DNA from: Candidatus Bandiella numerosa
GTDB taxonomy: Bacteria > Pseudomonadota > Alphaproteobacteria > Rickettsiales > Midichloriaceae
Direction of reading: 5' to 3'
Assembly: GCF_021811875.1 (NCBI RefSeq)
Contig: NZ_JAJBJD010000076.1
Location: forward strand, 1 to 5,048
Length of the DNA: 5,048 nucleotides
Of the stretch, positions 1-5,048 are shown one piece after another. Made by a program: the position numbers and the translations under genes. Each line of letters opens with the position of its first letter. Position 1 is the first letter of the stretch. The notes beneath the pieces are model-generated. The model was not told where the DNA came from, searched no databases, and was given only the letters and a program-made list of their open reading frames with translations.

Positions 1-1
1 G

Positions 2-103
2 AATGCACACAATGTTTTGCAGATTAAAGCGACTATGTCCTCTAATGAGTGGAATCTTTATGAAGCAAATATTGACAATGAGTTGATTCTAAAAGTTGCT
101 TAA
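2..103 (+). CDS. 3' end of an unidentified protein gene (partial)
   Basis: The frame starting at base 2 is open for 33 codons and ends at TAA 101-103. The gene begins outside the window, so only the C-terminal tail is visible. The tail is polar and mixed (it contains SSNEWNLYEAN and ends ELILKVA), with no membrane segment and no motif I recognise. Codon choice is ordinary for a coding region of this composition: A or T is common in third positions, and GAA, GAG, AAT, ATT and AAA are frequent. That is why I take it as a real tail and not a chance open frame. It converges on the leftward MBL-fold stub across a 94-base gap. No U-rich terminator follows it. No function can be assigned. Confidence 0.5.
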   Translation, partial: NAHNVLQIKATMSSNEWNLYEANIDNELILKVA

Positions 104-231
104 CGCTATCTAATATTTATGCTTCCAGTTAACCTTGCCTCAGCTAATGGACAGCTCTATATCAGCCCATGAGGGACTTGAACCCTCTACTCTTACATCA
201 TGCACGGCGCACATCAGCACTTCTTCCGAGC
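104..231. other. G+C-rich island between converging gene ends
   Basis: A hand count gives roughly half G+C over this stretch, against about one third in the neighbouring genes. It covers the gap between the rightward partial gene and the leftward MBL-fold stub, plus the last dozen or so codons of that stub. It includes the T-arm hairpin at 171-187. No complete tRNA, tmRNA or protein gene could be built from it on either strand. In A+T-rich genomes such islands are often structured RNA or remnants of foreign or mobile DNA. Which applies here is not settled. Confidence 0.4.
171..187 (-). other. tRNA T-arm-like hairpin, possible 3' tRNA fragment
   Basis: On the minus strand this reads GAGGG-TTCAAGT-CCCTC, a perfect 5-bp stem with a 7-base loop matching the universal tRNA T-arm pattern GGTTCRANYCC. 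The next seven bases, ATGGGCT, and a following G occupy the positions of a 3' acceptor strand and discriminator. No CCA is encoded. About 60 bases upstream, where a 5' acceptor strand should lie, nothing pairs with ATGGGCT, and no anticodon stem can form. It is therefore at best the 3' part of a tRNA, for example a relic of a tRNA-targeted integration site. A chance hairpin, or one acting as a terminator between converging genes, remains possible. Confidence 0.35.
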
Positions 232-446
232 AATTTATTTTTTAGATAATTTAATACTACTTTGTCATTTGTTTTGGCATCATTTTTCTTTAAATTATAA
301 AAATTTTCTCCATTAAAATGATCTGTTACAGATCCCTTATAATAACTTCTATGAGAATTTTCCTTGGCTAAAAAGAAAATTGCAAGTACAAACAAAATAA
401 AAAAGAAAAAAAATAGCATAGTTGCTTTGTAGATTATGCCCTTCAT
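198..446 (-). pseudogene. truncated MBL-fold metallohydrolase (N-terminal stub)
   Basis: This 82-codon leftward frame encodes an N-terminal membrane anchor (about residues 8-27, including five consecutive Phe at 12-16). It is followed by YYKGSVTDHFNG (35-46) and FYN (49-51). The pattern Y-x-G-x-x-x-DHF-[DN]-G-x-x-F-[FY]-N is the usual opening of UlaG/NAPE-PLD-like MBL-fold hydrolases in proteobacteria, which run to roughly 330-370 residues and bind two metals. Here the similarity ends near NKLLGRSA (about residues 70-77) and a TGA follows five codons later. The HxHxDH motif and the whole catalytic domain are missing, and no other frame of the remaining sequence restores them. The stub starts at ATG 446, six bases after the stop of the upstream kinase gene, so the two were probably one operon. 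The end of homology falls inside the G+C-rich island, which suggests deletion or rearrangement, not a point mutation. Product activity is not expected. Confidence 0.7.
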
Positions 447-452
447 TGATAA

Positions 453-983
453 TTATTTTTGATAGGCTTCTAATTTTTCTATTATAGTGCCTACTAAATG
501 ATGTGCTTCTAAGTCACTTTCGATTTTAATATCAGCTTGCTTAAACACAGGCTCCCTTTCCTTCATCATCTTTTCTAATAATTCTTTTTTATTGTCTGAC
601 GCCATAAGCTCTGGTCTAGTATTTCTCCTTGAAACACGCTCATATATGGTATCTAAATCTGAATCTAGCCAAATAGATATAGTATTTTCTCTAATAAAAT
701 TTCGGATGTTTTCATTCATAAAACTACTACCACCAGTAGAAAGTACTACTACGCCATATCCTATTATTTCCTTTATTACTTCCTCTTCTTTTTGCTGAAA
801 ATATCTTTCGCCCATAAAATCATGTATATCAACAATACTTAAAGCTTCTCTTTCTTCCAAAATCTTATCGCTATCATAAAATTGGAGATTCAATTTTCTA
901 GCTAATTTCTTTCCGACAGTACTCTTTCCACTTCCCATCACACCGATGAGAACTACTGGTTTTGTTAATGTTTTCTTTATCAC
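453..983 (-). CDS. aroK: shikimate kinase family protein, atypical substrate site
   Basis: Shikimate kinase is a cytosolic NMP-kinase-fold enzyme that phosphorylates shikimate with ATP on the way to chorismate. This 176-residue protein has the family's normal length and order. Walker A is GVMGSGKS (14-21), the DSD pair is at 37-39, the GE..F...E segment at 58-66, TGG at 83-85, the lid Arg R123 (TRPEL) at about 122-126, and the KEREPVF segment with R143 near the C-terminus. Two positions differ from classical AroK. Gln63 replaces the Arg of F-R-x-x-E that binds shikimate (Arg58 in the M. tuberculosis enzyme). The GGG loop reads GGS (84-86). The start is GTG 983: an in-frame TAG lies at 990-992 and the first internal Met is already inside Walker A. 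The family call is firm. Because of the two changes, activity on shikimate is uncertain. aroB, often found next to aroK, is absent; the next gene is the MBL-fold stub. Confidence 0.85.
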   Translation of the reverse strand: MIKKTLTKPVVLIGVMGSGKSTVGKKLARKLNLQFYDSDKILEEREALSIVDIHDFMGERYFQQKEEEVIKEIIGYGVVVLSTGGSSFMNENIRNFIRENTISIWLDSDLDTIYERVSRRNTRPELMASDNKKELLEKMMKEREPVFKQADIKIESDLEAHHLVGTIIEKLEAYQK

Positions 984-1024
984 AAAATTCTATGAAATAA
1001 TTATTAAATTAAAATTGATATGCT

Positions 1025-1040
1025 ATAGTAATAGTAATAG
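1025..1040. repeat. short tandem repeat, ATAGTA x 2.7
   Basis: The 6-base unit ATAGTA is repeated two and two-thirds times. It overlaps the candidate -10 region of the leftward kinase promoter, where the minus strand reads as alternating TATTAC/TATAGC-like boxes. A change in copy number would shift or duplicate the -10 element. Confidence 0.5.
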
Positions 1041-1056
1041 TTTTGAATATTTTCAA
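1028..1056 (-). promoter_or_regulatory. candidate promoter for the aroK-MBL unit
   Basis: On the minus strand TTGAAA (1056-1051, five of six matches to the sigma70 -35 box) is followed after 17 bases by TATTAC (1033-1028, four of six matches to TATAAT). Transcription would begin near 1021, about 38 bases before the GTG at 983. Spacing is ideal, but A+T-rich DNA gives such matches easily. Confidence 0.35.
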
Positions 1057-1080
1057 GCATTATTATTTTGTGATGCCTTG
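1054..1080. promoter_or_regulatory. inverted repeat between the divergent promoters (possible operator)
   Basis: CAAGCAT at 1054-1060 is mirrored by ATGCCTTG at 1073-1080. This gives seven pairs with one extra C, around a 12-base A+T-rich centre. The element overlaps or abuts the predicted -35 boxes of both the leftward and the rightward promoter. That is where a shared dimeric regulator would bind. No regulator gene is in the window, and a chance repeat is possible. Confidence 0.25.
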
Positions 1081-1095
1081 TTTACGCTATATAAT
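1068..1095 (+). promoter_or_regulatory. candidate promoter for ygfZ-tsaD-lepA
   Basis: TTGTGA (1068-1073, four of six -35 matches) and a perfect TATAAT (1090-1095) are separated by 16 bases. The expected transcription start is near 1102, leaving a leader of only about 13 bases before the ygfZ ATG at 1115. The perfect -10 and the position make this the best promoter in the window. Confidence 0.5.
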
Positions 1096-1114
1096 AATAC
1101 TTTTTTGGTAAAGA

Positions 1115-1849
1115 ATGAGCATTAATAAATTAAATTATAGAAAATTAATCAAGATTAATGGCGCGGATTCTGCAAAATTTCTTCAAAATATTCTATCGAA
1201 TGACATTTATAAAATTCATAAAAAAAGCTTGCAGTATAGTCTATTGCTGACTCCTCAAGGAAAAATATTATATGATTTTTTTATTTTTAAGTTGTCACAA
1301 GACTTTTATCTGGACTGCAATGCAACGCTTTTAGAGGATATAAAAAATAAATTTCAAATGTACAAATTACATTCAGATGTTCAAATTGAAAATTCAGATA
1401 TCAAGGTGTTTATATCCAATGAAGATTTAAATTCGCATTGCTACCTTGATCCAAGAAATTCAGCTCTTGGATATAGATTTTATGATTTTGATCAATCTGA
1501 AGAAGGTGTTGCAGCTACCGAAACAAATATATTTCAGATTTATGTTGATGATAGATTAAGATGTTTAGTGCCAGAATTTGGAGAAGATTTTATGCCAGGG
1601 GAATTTTTTCCACTTGATTTGGGAATGGATAAATTAAATTCCATTAGTTTTAACAAAGGATGCTATGTTGGGCAGGAAGTAACTGCTAGAATGAATTACC
1701 GTGGAATAAGGAGGAAATATCTTAAATGTATTAACATAAATGATTATGAAATTAAGGAGAAGGATATCATTCAAAATGATAAAAAAGTTGGAACATTATT
1801 GAAAGTATATGGCAATAACGCATTAGCACTATTGAGGGTGGCAGATTGA
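1115..1849 (+). CDS. ygfZ: YgfZ/IBA57 folate-binding Fe-S maintenance protein
   Basis: YgfZ proteins (mitochondrial IBA57) are GcvT-like, folate-binding cytosolic proteins that support assembly or repair of certain [4Fe-4S] enzymes, including the tRNA methylthiotransferase MiaB. The 244-residue product carries the family signature KGCYVGQE at 181-188, with the key Cys at 183. It is followed by TARMNYRG, another conserved stretch. Other typical segments are FLQNILSNDI (22-31), TPQGKILYDF (46-55), DPR..ALGYR (112-121) and a C-terminal barrel ending in GTLL...ALALLRV. There is no signal peptide or membrane segment. The length is on the short side for the family but nothing is missing. An in-frame TAA at 1109-1111 makes ATG 1115 the first usable start. 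It heads the rightward cluster, 64 bases before tsaD. No clear Shine-Dalgarno motif precedes it. Confidence 0.92.
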   Translation: MSINKLNYRKLIKINGADSAKFLQNILSNDIYKIHKKSLQYSLLLTPQGKILYDFFIFKLSQDFYLDCNATLLEDIKNKFQMYKLHSDVQIENSDIKVFISNEDLNSHCYLDPRNSALGYRFYDFDQSEEGVAATETNIFQIYVDDRLRCLVPEFGEDFMPGEFFPLDLGMDKLNSISFNKGCYVGQEVTARMNYRGIRRKYLKCININDYEIKEKDIIQNDKKVGTLLKVYGNNALALLRVAD

Positions 1850-1858
1850 TAATATATG

Positions 1859-1886
1859 TTGAATAAAAGTATGAATGGTATAGTAT
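1859..1886 (+). promoter_or_regulatory. weak candidate promoter before tsaD
   Basis: In the 64-base gap after ygfZ, TTGAAT (1859-1864) and TAGTAT (1881-1886) lie 16 bases apart, each with four of six matches or slightly better. A TATAGT box at 1879-1884 overlaps but is too close to this -35. tsaD and lepA may have their own promoter here, or may simply be read through from ygfZ. Confidence 0.2.
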
Positions 1887-1913
1887 TTCGCTCAAAATAT
1901 ATTTTAGTAATTA

Positions 1914-2939
1914 ATGATAATATTTGGAATTGAAACTAGCTGTGATGAAACTGCAGTTGCAATTTTAAATTCCGATGGTCATATTTTTTCAAACAAACTA
2001 ATTTCACAAATTGATATTCACAAAAAATTTGGGGGTGTAGTTCCAGAAATCGCAGCAAGAAGTCATGTAGAATTTCTCCCTCATTTGGTAGAGGAGGCGT
2101 TTAAAGAAGCTAAAATTAGTATAAAAGATATAGACGCAATCGCTGCAACTGGAGGACCAGGTTTAATTGGCGGTGTTATGGTAGGAGTAATGTATGGAAA
2201 AACTCTTGCTTCATGTATGAGTAAAAAGTTTATAGCTGTAAATCACCTAGAAGGACATGCATTAGTACCAAGAATGACAGAAAATATTGAATATCCGTAT
2301 TTATTACTTTTAGTGTCTGGTGGGCATTGTCAGATAGTTATAGTTGAGGAGCTTGGAAAGTATTACATAATTAGTAGAACTATTGATGATGCAGCTGGAG
2401 AAGCGTTTGATAAGGTTGCAAAATTATTGAATATAGGTTACCCAGGCGGGCCGATAGTTGAACAATATGCAAAGAAAGGAAACGAAAGAGCCTTTGAATT
2501 TCCAAAACCTATGTTAAAAAAAGCAGAATATAATTTTTCCTTTTCGGGGCTTAAAACTGCTGTAAGAAATCAAATTCACAAATTAGGGGAAATATCTGAG
2601 GAAGATAAAGCTGATGTTTGTGCTTCTTTTCAATATACAGTTTCAAAAATTATAAATTATAAAATCCTACAGGCTCTAAAATTATTTGGCTCTAAATTTC
2701 CAAACTCAAAAAATATTGTTATTTCTGGTGGTGTTGCTGCTAATCAGTATTTAAGGAATAAATTAGGTGAAAATGTTAAAAATTTAGGCTATAAACTATT
2801 TTACCCGCCAATTGATTTATGTACTGATAATGCAGTGATGATTGCCTATGCTGGAATGGAGAGGTTAAAAGCTGGATTTAGAAGTAATTTAGATTTTGAG
2901 CCAAAATCAAGATGGAATTTAGATGAAATTATATATTAA
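1914..2939 (+). CDS. tsaD: tRNA t6A37 threonylcarbamoyltransferase TsaD
   Basis: TsaD (also called Gcp/YgjD/Kae1) transfers the threonylcarbamoyl group from TC-AMP to A37 of tRNAs reading ANN codons, acting in the cytosol with TsaB and TsaE. The 341-residue protein is full length. It starts with the ASKHA phosphate-1 segment GIETSCDET (5-13). [10 protein letters not shown] follows at 78-87. The metal-binding HxxxH is at H111/H115 ([11 protein letters not shown]), and SGGH is at 135-138. [13 protein letters not shown] (158-170) and YPGGP (176-180) come next, then [22 protein letters not shown] (271-281) and the C-terminal [12 protein letters not shown]. In that last stretch D305 is the third metal ligand, corresponding to D300 of the E. 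coli enzyme. An in-frame TAA at 1908-1910 makes ATG 1914 the first possible start. The gene ends two bases before lepA, which implies co-transcription. No upstream Shine-Dalgarno motif is seen. Confidence 0.97.
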   Translation: MIIFGIETSCDETAVAILNSDGHIFSNKLISQIDIHKKFGGVVPEIAARSHVEFLPHLVEEAFKEAKISIKDIDAIAATGGPGLIGGVMVGVMYGKTLASCMSKKFIAVNHLEGHALVPRMTENIEYPYLLLLVSGGHCQIVIVEELGKYYIISRTIDDAAGEAFDKVAKLLNIGYPGGPIVEQYAKKGNERAFEFPKPMLKKAEYNFSFSGLKTAVRNQIHKLGEISEEDKADVCASFQYTVSKIINYKILQALKLFGSKFPNSKNIVISGGVAANQYLRNKLGENVKNLGYKLFYPPIDLCTDNAVMIAYAGMERLKAGFRSNLDFEPKSRWNLDEIIY

Positions 2940-2941
2940 AA

Positions 2942-4741
2942 ATGTCAAACTTAGATAACATAAGAAATTTTGCGATTATTGCTCACATTGATCACGGTAA
3001 GTCAACTCTTGCAGATAGGTTGATTGAAAAATGTGGTGATATACAAGAAAGAGAAATGTCTAGTCAAATTCTTGATTCAATGGATATTGAAAAGGAAAGG
3101 GGGATTACAATAAAAGCTCAAACCGTTAAATTAAGATACAAGTCAAAATCTGGAAAAGATTATGTTTTAAATTTGATTGATACCCCAGGTCATGTTGATT
3201 TTAGTTATGAAGTTGACAGGTCACTTGCAGCATGTGAAGGTTCTATTTTGGTAATTGATGCATCTCAAGGGGTTGAAGCTCAAACCCTTGCTAATACATA
3301 TAAAGCAATAGATAACAATCACGAAATTATATTAGTTTTAAATAAAATTGATTTACCAGCATCTGACCCTGAGAGAATAAAGAGTCAAATTGAGGATGTA
3401 ATTGGTCTTGATACAAGTAGTGCAATTGAAATATCTGCCAAAACTGGAAAAGGAATAGACGATGTTTTAGAAGCCATTGTAAATATCCTACCACCGCCAA
3501 AAGGTGAAATTAAATCTCCACTTAAAGCAATGCTTGTTGATAGTTGGTATGATAAGTACTTAGGTGTTGTGATACTTGTTAGAGTAATAGATGGAATCCT
3601 TAAAAAAGGCATGACAATTAAAATGATGTCCACTGATGCTGAACATATTATTGAAAGGGTAGGGATATTTAATCCAAAAAAAATAATTGTTGATGAGTTA
3701 TGTGCTGGAGATGTTGGTTTTATCACAGGTAGTATTAGGCAAGTGTCAGATTGTAACGTTGGTGATACAATTATTGATGTAAAAAATCCAATACAGGATG
3801 CTTTGCCAGGGTTTAAGCCAAGTAAGCCTGTAATTTTTTGTGGCATTTATCCAACTGATGCAAGCAACTACCCAATATTGAGAGACAGTATTGCCAAACT
3901 GCAACTTAATGATTCTAGTTTACAATATGAGCCCGATACATCAAAAGCACTAGGCTTTGGTTTTAGATGTGGATTTCTTGGTATGTTACATTTGGAGATA
4001 ATTCAAGAGAGACTAGAAAGGGAATATGACCTTGATCTTGTTACAACTGCTCCAAGTGTAATATATAAATTATACCTTCGTTCAGGAAAAATGATGGAGC
4101 TACATAATCCTGAAGATATGCCTGATCCTACCCATATTGAATATATGGAGGAGCCGTGGGTAAAAGCAACAATACTAGTTCCAGATGAGTATTTAGGCAT
4201 TATTATAGCTCTGTGTACTGATAAAAGAGGAAAGCAAGAGGAATTAACGTATGTGGGAAATAGGGTAATGCTTATATACAAATTACCACTTAATGAAATA
4301 GTTTTTGATTTTTATGAAAAATTAAAATCTTGCTCCAAAGGCTATGCCAGTTGTGATTGGGAATTAGACACATATCAAAGAGGTGATCTAGTTAAGGTAA
4401 ATATATTAATCAATGGCTTGGTTGTGGATGCGTTAAGTTTGCTAATACACAAATCAAAAGCAGAGACTAGAGGGAGAGAAATATGCGAACACCTAAAAGA
4501 ATTAATACCTAGACATTTATTCTTAATTCCGATTCAGGCTGCAATTGGTGGAAAAATTATTGCAAGAGAAACAATAAGTGCCTTAAGAAAAGATGTTACT
4601 GCCAAATGTTATGGTGGGGACGTTACGAGAAAACGGAAATTACTAGAGAAGCAAAAGAAGGGAAAGAAGCGCATGAGATCAGTTGGTAATGTCAATATAC
4701 CACAAAGTGCGTTTATCTCAGTTCTAAAAGTAGGAAAATAA
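2942..4741 (+). CDS. lepA: translation elongation factor 4 (LepA) GTPase
   Basis: LepA/EF4 is a ribosome-binding translational GTPase related to EF-G, implicated in back-translocation, stalled elongation and 30S biogenesis. The 599-residue product has the family's usual length and every expected part. The GTPase motifs are G1 AHIDHGKST (14-22), G2 RGITI (53-57), G3 DTPGH (80-84), G4 NKID (134-137) and G5 SAK (165-167). After the G domain come domain II (about 190-280) and domain III with the conserved [13 protein letters not shown]. The EF-G-like domain V follows, then the LepA-specific C-terminal domain with [20 protein letters not shown] and a final QSAFISVL. There is no frameshift or missing motif. 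ATG 2942 lies two bases after the tsaD stop, so translation may be coupled. It is the last gene of the rightward cluster, followed by hairpins at 4748-4808. Confidence 0.98.
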   Translation: MSNLDNIRNFAIIAHIDHGKSTLADRLIEKCGDIQEREMSSQILDSMDIEKERGITIKAQTVKLRYKSKSGKDYVLNLIDTPGHVDFSYEVDRSLAACEGSILVIDASQGVEAQTLANTYKAIDNNHEIILVLNKIDLPASDPERIKSQIEDVIGLDTSSAIEISAKTGKGIDDVLEAIVNILPPPKGEIKSPLKAMLVDSWYDKYLGVVILVRVIDGILKKGMTIKMMSTDAEHIIERVGIFNPKKIIVDELCAGDVGFITGSIRQVSDCNVGDTIIDVKNPIQDALPGFKPSKPVIFCGIYPTDASNYPILRDSIAKLQLNDSSLQYEPDTSKALGFGFRCGFLGMLHLEIIQERLEREYDLDLVTTAPSVIYKLYLRSGKMMELHNPEDMPDPTHIEYMEEPWVKATILVPDEYLGIIIALCTDKRGKQEELTYVGNRVMLIYKLPLNEIVFDFYEKLKSCSKGYASCDWELDTYQRGDLVKVNILINGLVVDALSLLIHKSKAETRGREICEHLKELIPRHLFLIPIQAAIGGKIIARETISALRKDVTAKCYGGDVTRKRKLLEKQKKGKKRMRSVGNVNIPQSAFISVLKVGK

Positions 4742-4747
4742 TTTAAT

Positions 4748-4769
4748 ATTCAAAAAAATTGAATTTTTT
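4748..4769 (+). terminator. A+T-only hairpin with U tract after lepA
   Basis: ATTCAA (4748-4753) pairs with TTGAAT (4759-4764) around a five-A loop, and the last stem base runs into a T tract through 4769. The layout matches an intrinsic terminator seven bases behind the lepA stop, but each arm has only one G or C, so it would be weak alone. Confidence 0.4.
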
Positions 4770-4779
4770 ACATATTTTG

Positions 4780-4808
4780 CATAAAGAATTTTGTAAAAAT
4801 TCTTTATG
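4780..4808. terminator. perfect 13-bp inverted repeat behind lepA
   Basis: CATAAAGAATTTT (4780-4792) is followed by GTA and its exact complement AAAATTCTTTATG (4796-4808). This is by far the strongest hairpin in the window. No T run follows on the plus strand, and the minus-strand exit is A-rich at first. It may be a transcript 3'-end stabiliser, or the second half of a two-hairpin terminator with the element at 4748-4769. The stop of a leftward open frame (TAA at 4806-4804) lies inside one arm. Confidence 0.45.
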
Positions 4809-5048
4809 GTCTCCTGTACTGGTTATACGTCATTTTAGATAGTATTAATGGCGGTTGTGATGGTTCTATCATATATCCTATAGAATTGTAGATTTTGGAC
4901 TTTGTTCGGATAGGTATTCTTTTTTTCCTGACTTCATGCACTTTTTCGCTAGACAGCGCAATATTCCTGGGGTTTATTTTTTTCTAGGCACTACCACTTA
5001 AGTTTTTTTGTTAATTTAAATTTAGATTTTTAGAGTTGCTCTATACTA
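4809..5048. other. 240-base 3' flank without a recognisable gene
   Basis: On the minus strand a frame is open for 59 codons (4983 down to 4807, stop at 4804-4806). The preceding stop is TAG at 4984-4986, and a possible GTG start at 4941 would give 45 residues containing IYNSIGYMIEPSQPPL. I recognise no family, and comparable open stretches occur in plus-strand frames here, so it could be a gene remnant or chance. T runs near 4920, 4975 and 5003 lack convincing stems; only a 4-bp CGCT/AGCG hairpin lies at 4947-4958. At the right edge TTTAGA (5021-5026) and TATACT (5042-5047), 15 bases apart, could be a weak rightward promoter for a gene beyond the window. No tRNA, rRNA or known small RNA was found. 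Confidence 0.4.

Noticed and set aside
120..240. A complete tRNA gene on the minus strand
   Set aside because: Only the T-arm forms. The bases where the anticodon stem should be do not pair, the base before a possible CAT anticodon is G instead of T, and there is no 5' acceptor strand.
110..240. Acceptor piece of a permuted two-piece tmRNA, as in alphaproteobacteria
   Set aside because: The 3' strand reads ATGGGCT-GATA with no CCA and is unlike tmRNA acceptor ends. No matching 5' coding piece or tag frame follows.
592..798. Plus-strand open frame across the kinase gene
   Set aside because: It is antisense to the conserved aroK frame and its product resembles nothing.
3385..3846. 153-codon minus-strand open frame within lepA
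   Set aside because: It lies wholly inside the fully conserved LepA coding sequence; its length follows from the codon pattern of the real gene.
4003..4281. 92-codon minus-strand open frame within lepA
   Set aside because: It is antisense to conserved LepA domains III-V and has no recognisable features of its own.
4809..5048. SRP RNA, 6S RNA or another standard small RNA in the 3' flank
   Set aside because: No conserved core sequence or long-range pairing of these RNAs could be found on either strand.
1..5048. CRISPR array, insertion sequence with terminal repeats, or defence/toxin system
   Set aside because: There are no regularly spaced direct repeats, no transposase or integrase motifs, and no paired small toxin-antitoxin frames; the intact genes are conserved housekeeping genes.

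Overview
The window is A+T-rich (about one third G+C by eye in the genes) and carries housekeeping genes of alphaproteobacterial type. Short spacers, TAA/TGA stops, a decayed gene and starts without Shine-Dalgarno motifs suggest a reduced genome such as that of an intracellular Rickettsiales-like bacterium. This placement is an inference from gene content and composition, not a proven identity.

Layout. Bases 2-103 hold the 3' end of an unidentified rightward gene. Bases 104-231 form a short island of roughly half G+C that contains a perfect tRNA T-arm hairpin (171-187, minus strand) but no complete tRNA. Next come two leftward genes. One is the N-terminal stub of an MBL-fold metallohydrolase (198-446), cut off before any catalytic motif. 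Upstream of it is a shikimate-kinase-family protein (453-983) with two altered substrate-site positions. A 131-base divergent intergenic region (984-1114) carries candidate promoters for both directions. The rightward cluster then follows: ygfZ (1115-1849), tsaD (1914-2939) and lepA (2942-4741). Behind lepA lie an A+T-only terminator-like hairpin and a perfect 13-bp inverted repeat. The last 240 bases hold no gene that can be recognised.

How the genes fit together. The rightward cluster serves translation quality and Fe-S/tRNA maintenance. YgfZ supports Fe-S enzymes, including tRNA methylthiolation. TsaD makes t6A on tRNAs reading ANN codons. LepA (EF4) is a ribosome-associated GTPase. tsaD and lepA are separated by two bases and are almost surely co-transcribed. 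The leftward pair looks like an operon in decay: its second gene is broken, and the kinase has lost residues that normally bind shikimate.

No new multi-gene system is visible. The best leads are the tRNA-fragment island beside the broken gene, the atypical shikimate kinase, and the symmetrical element between the divergent promoters.
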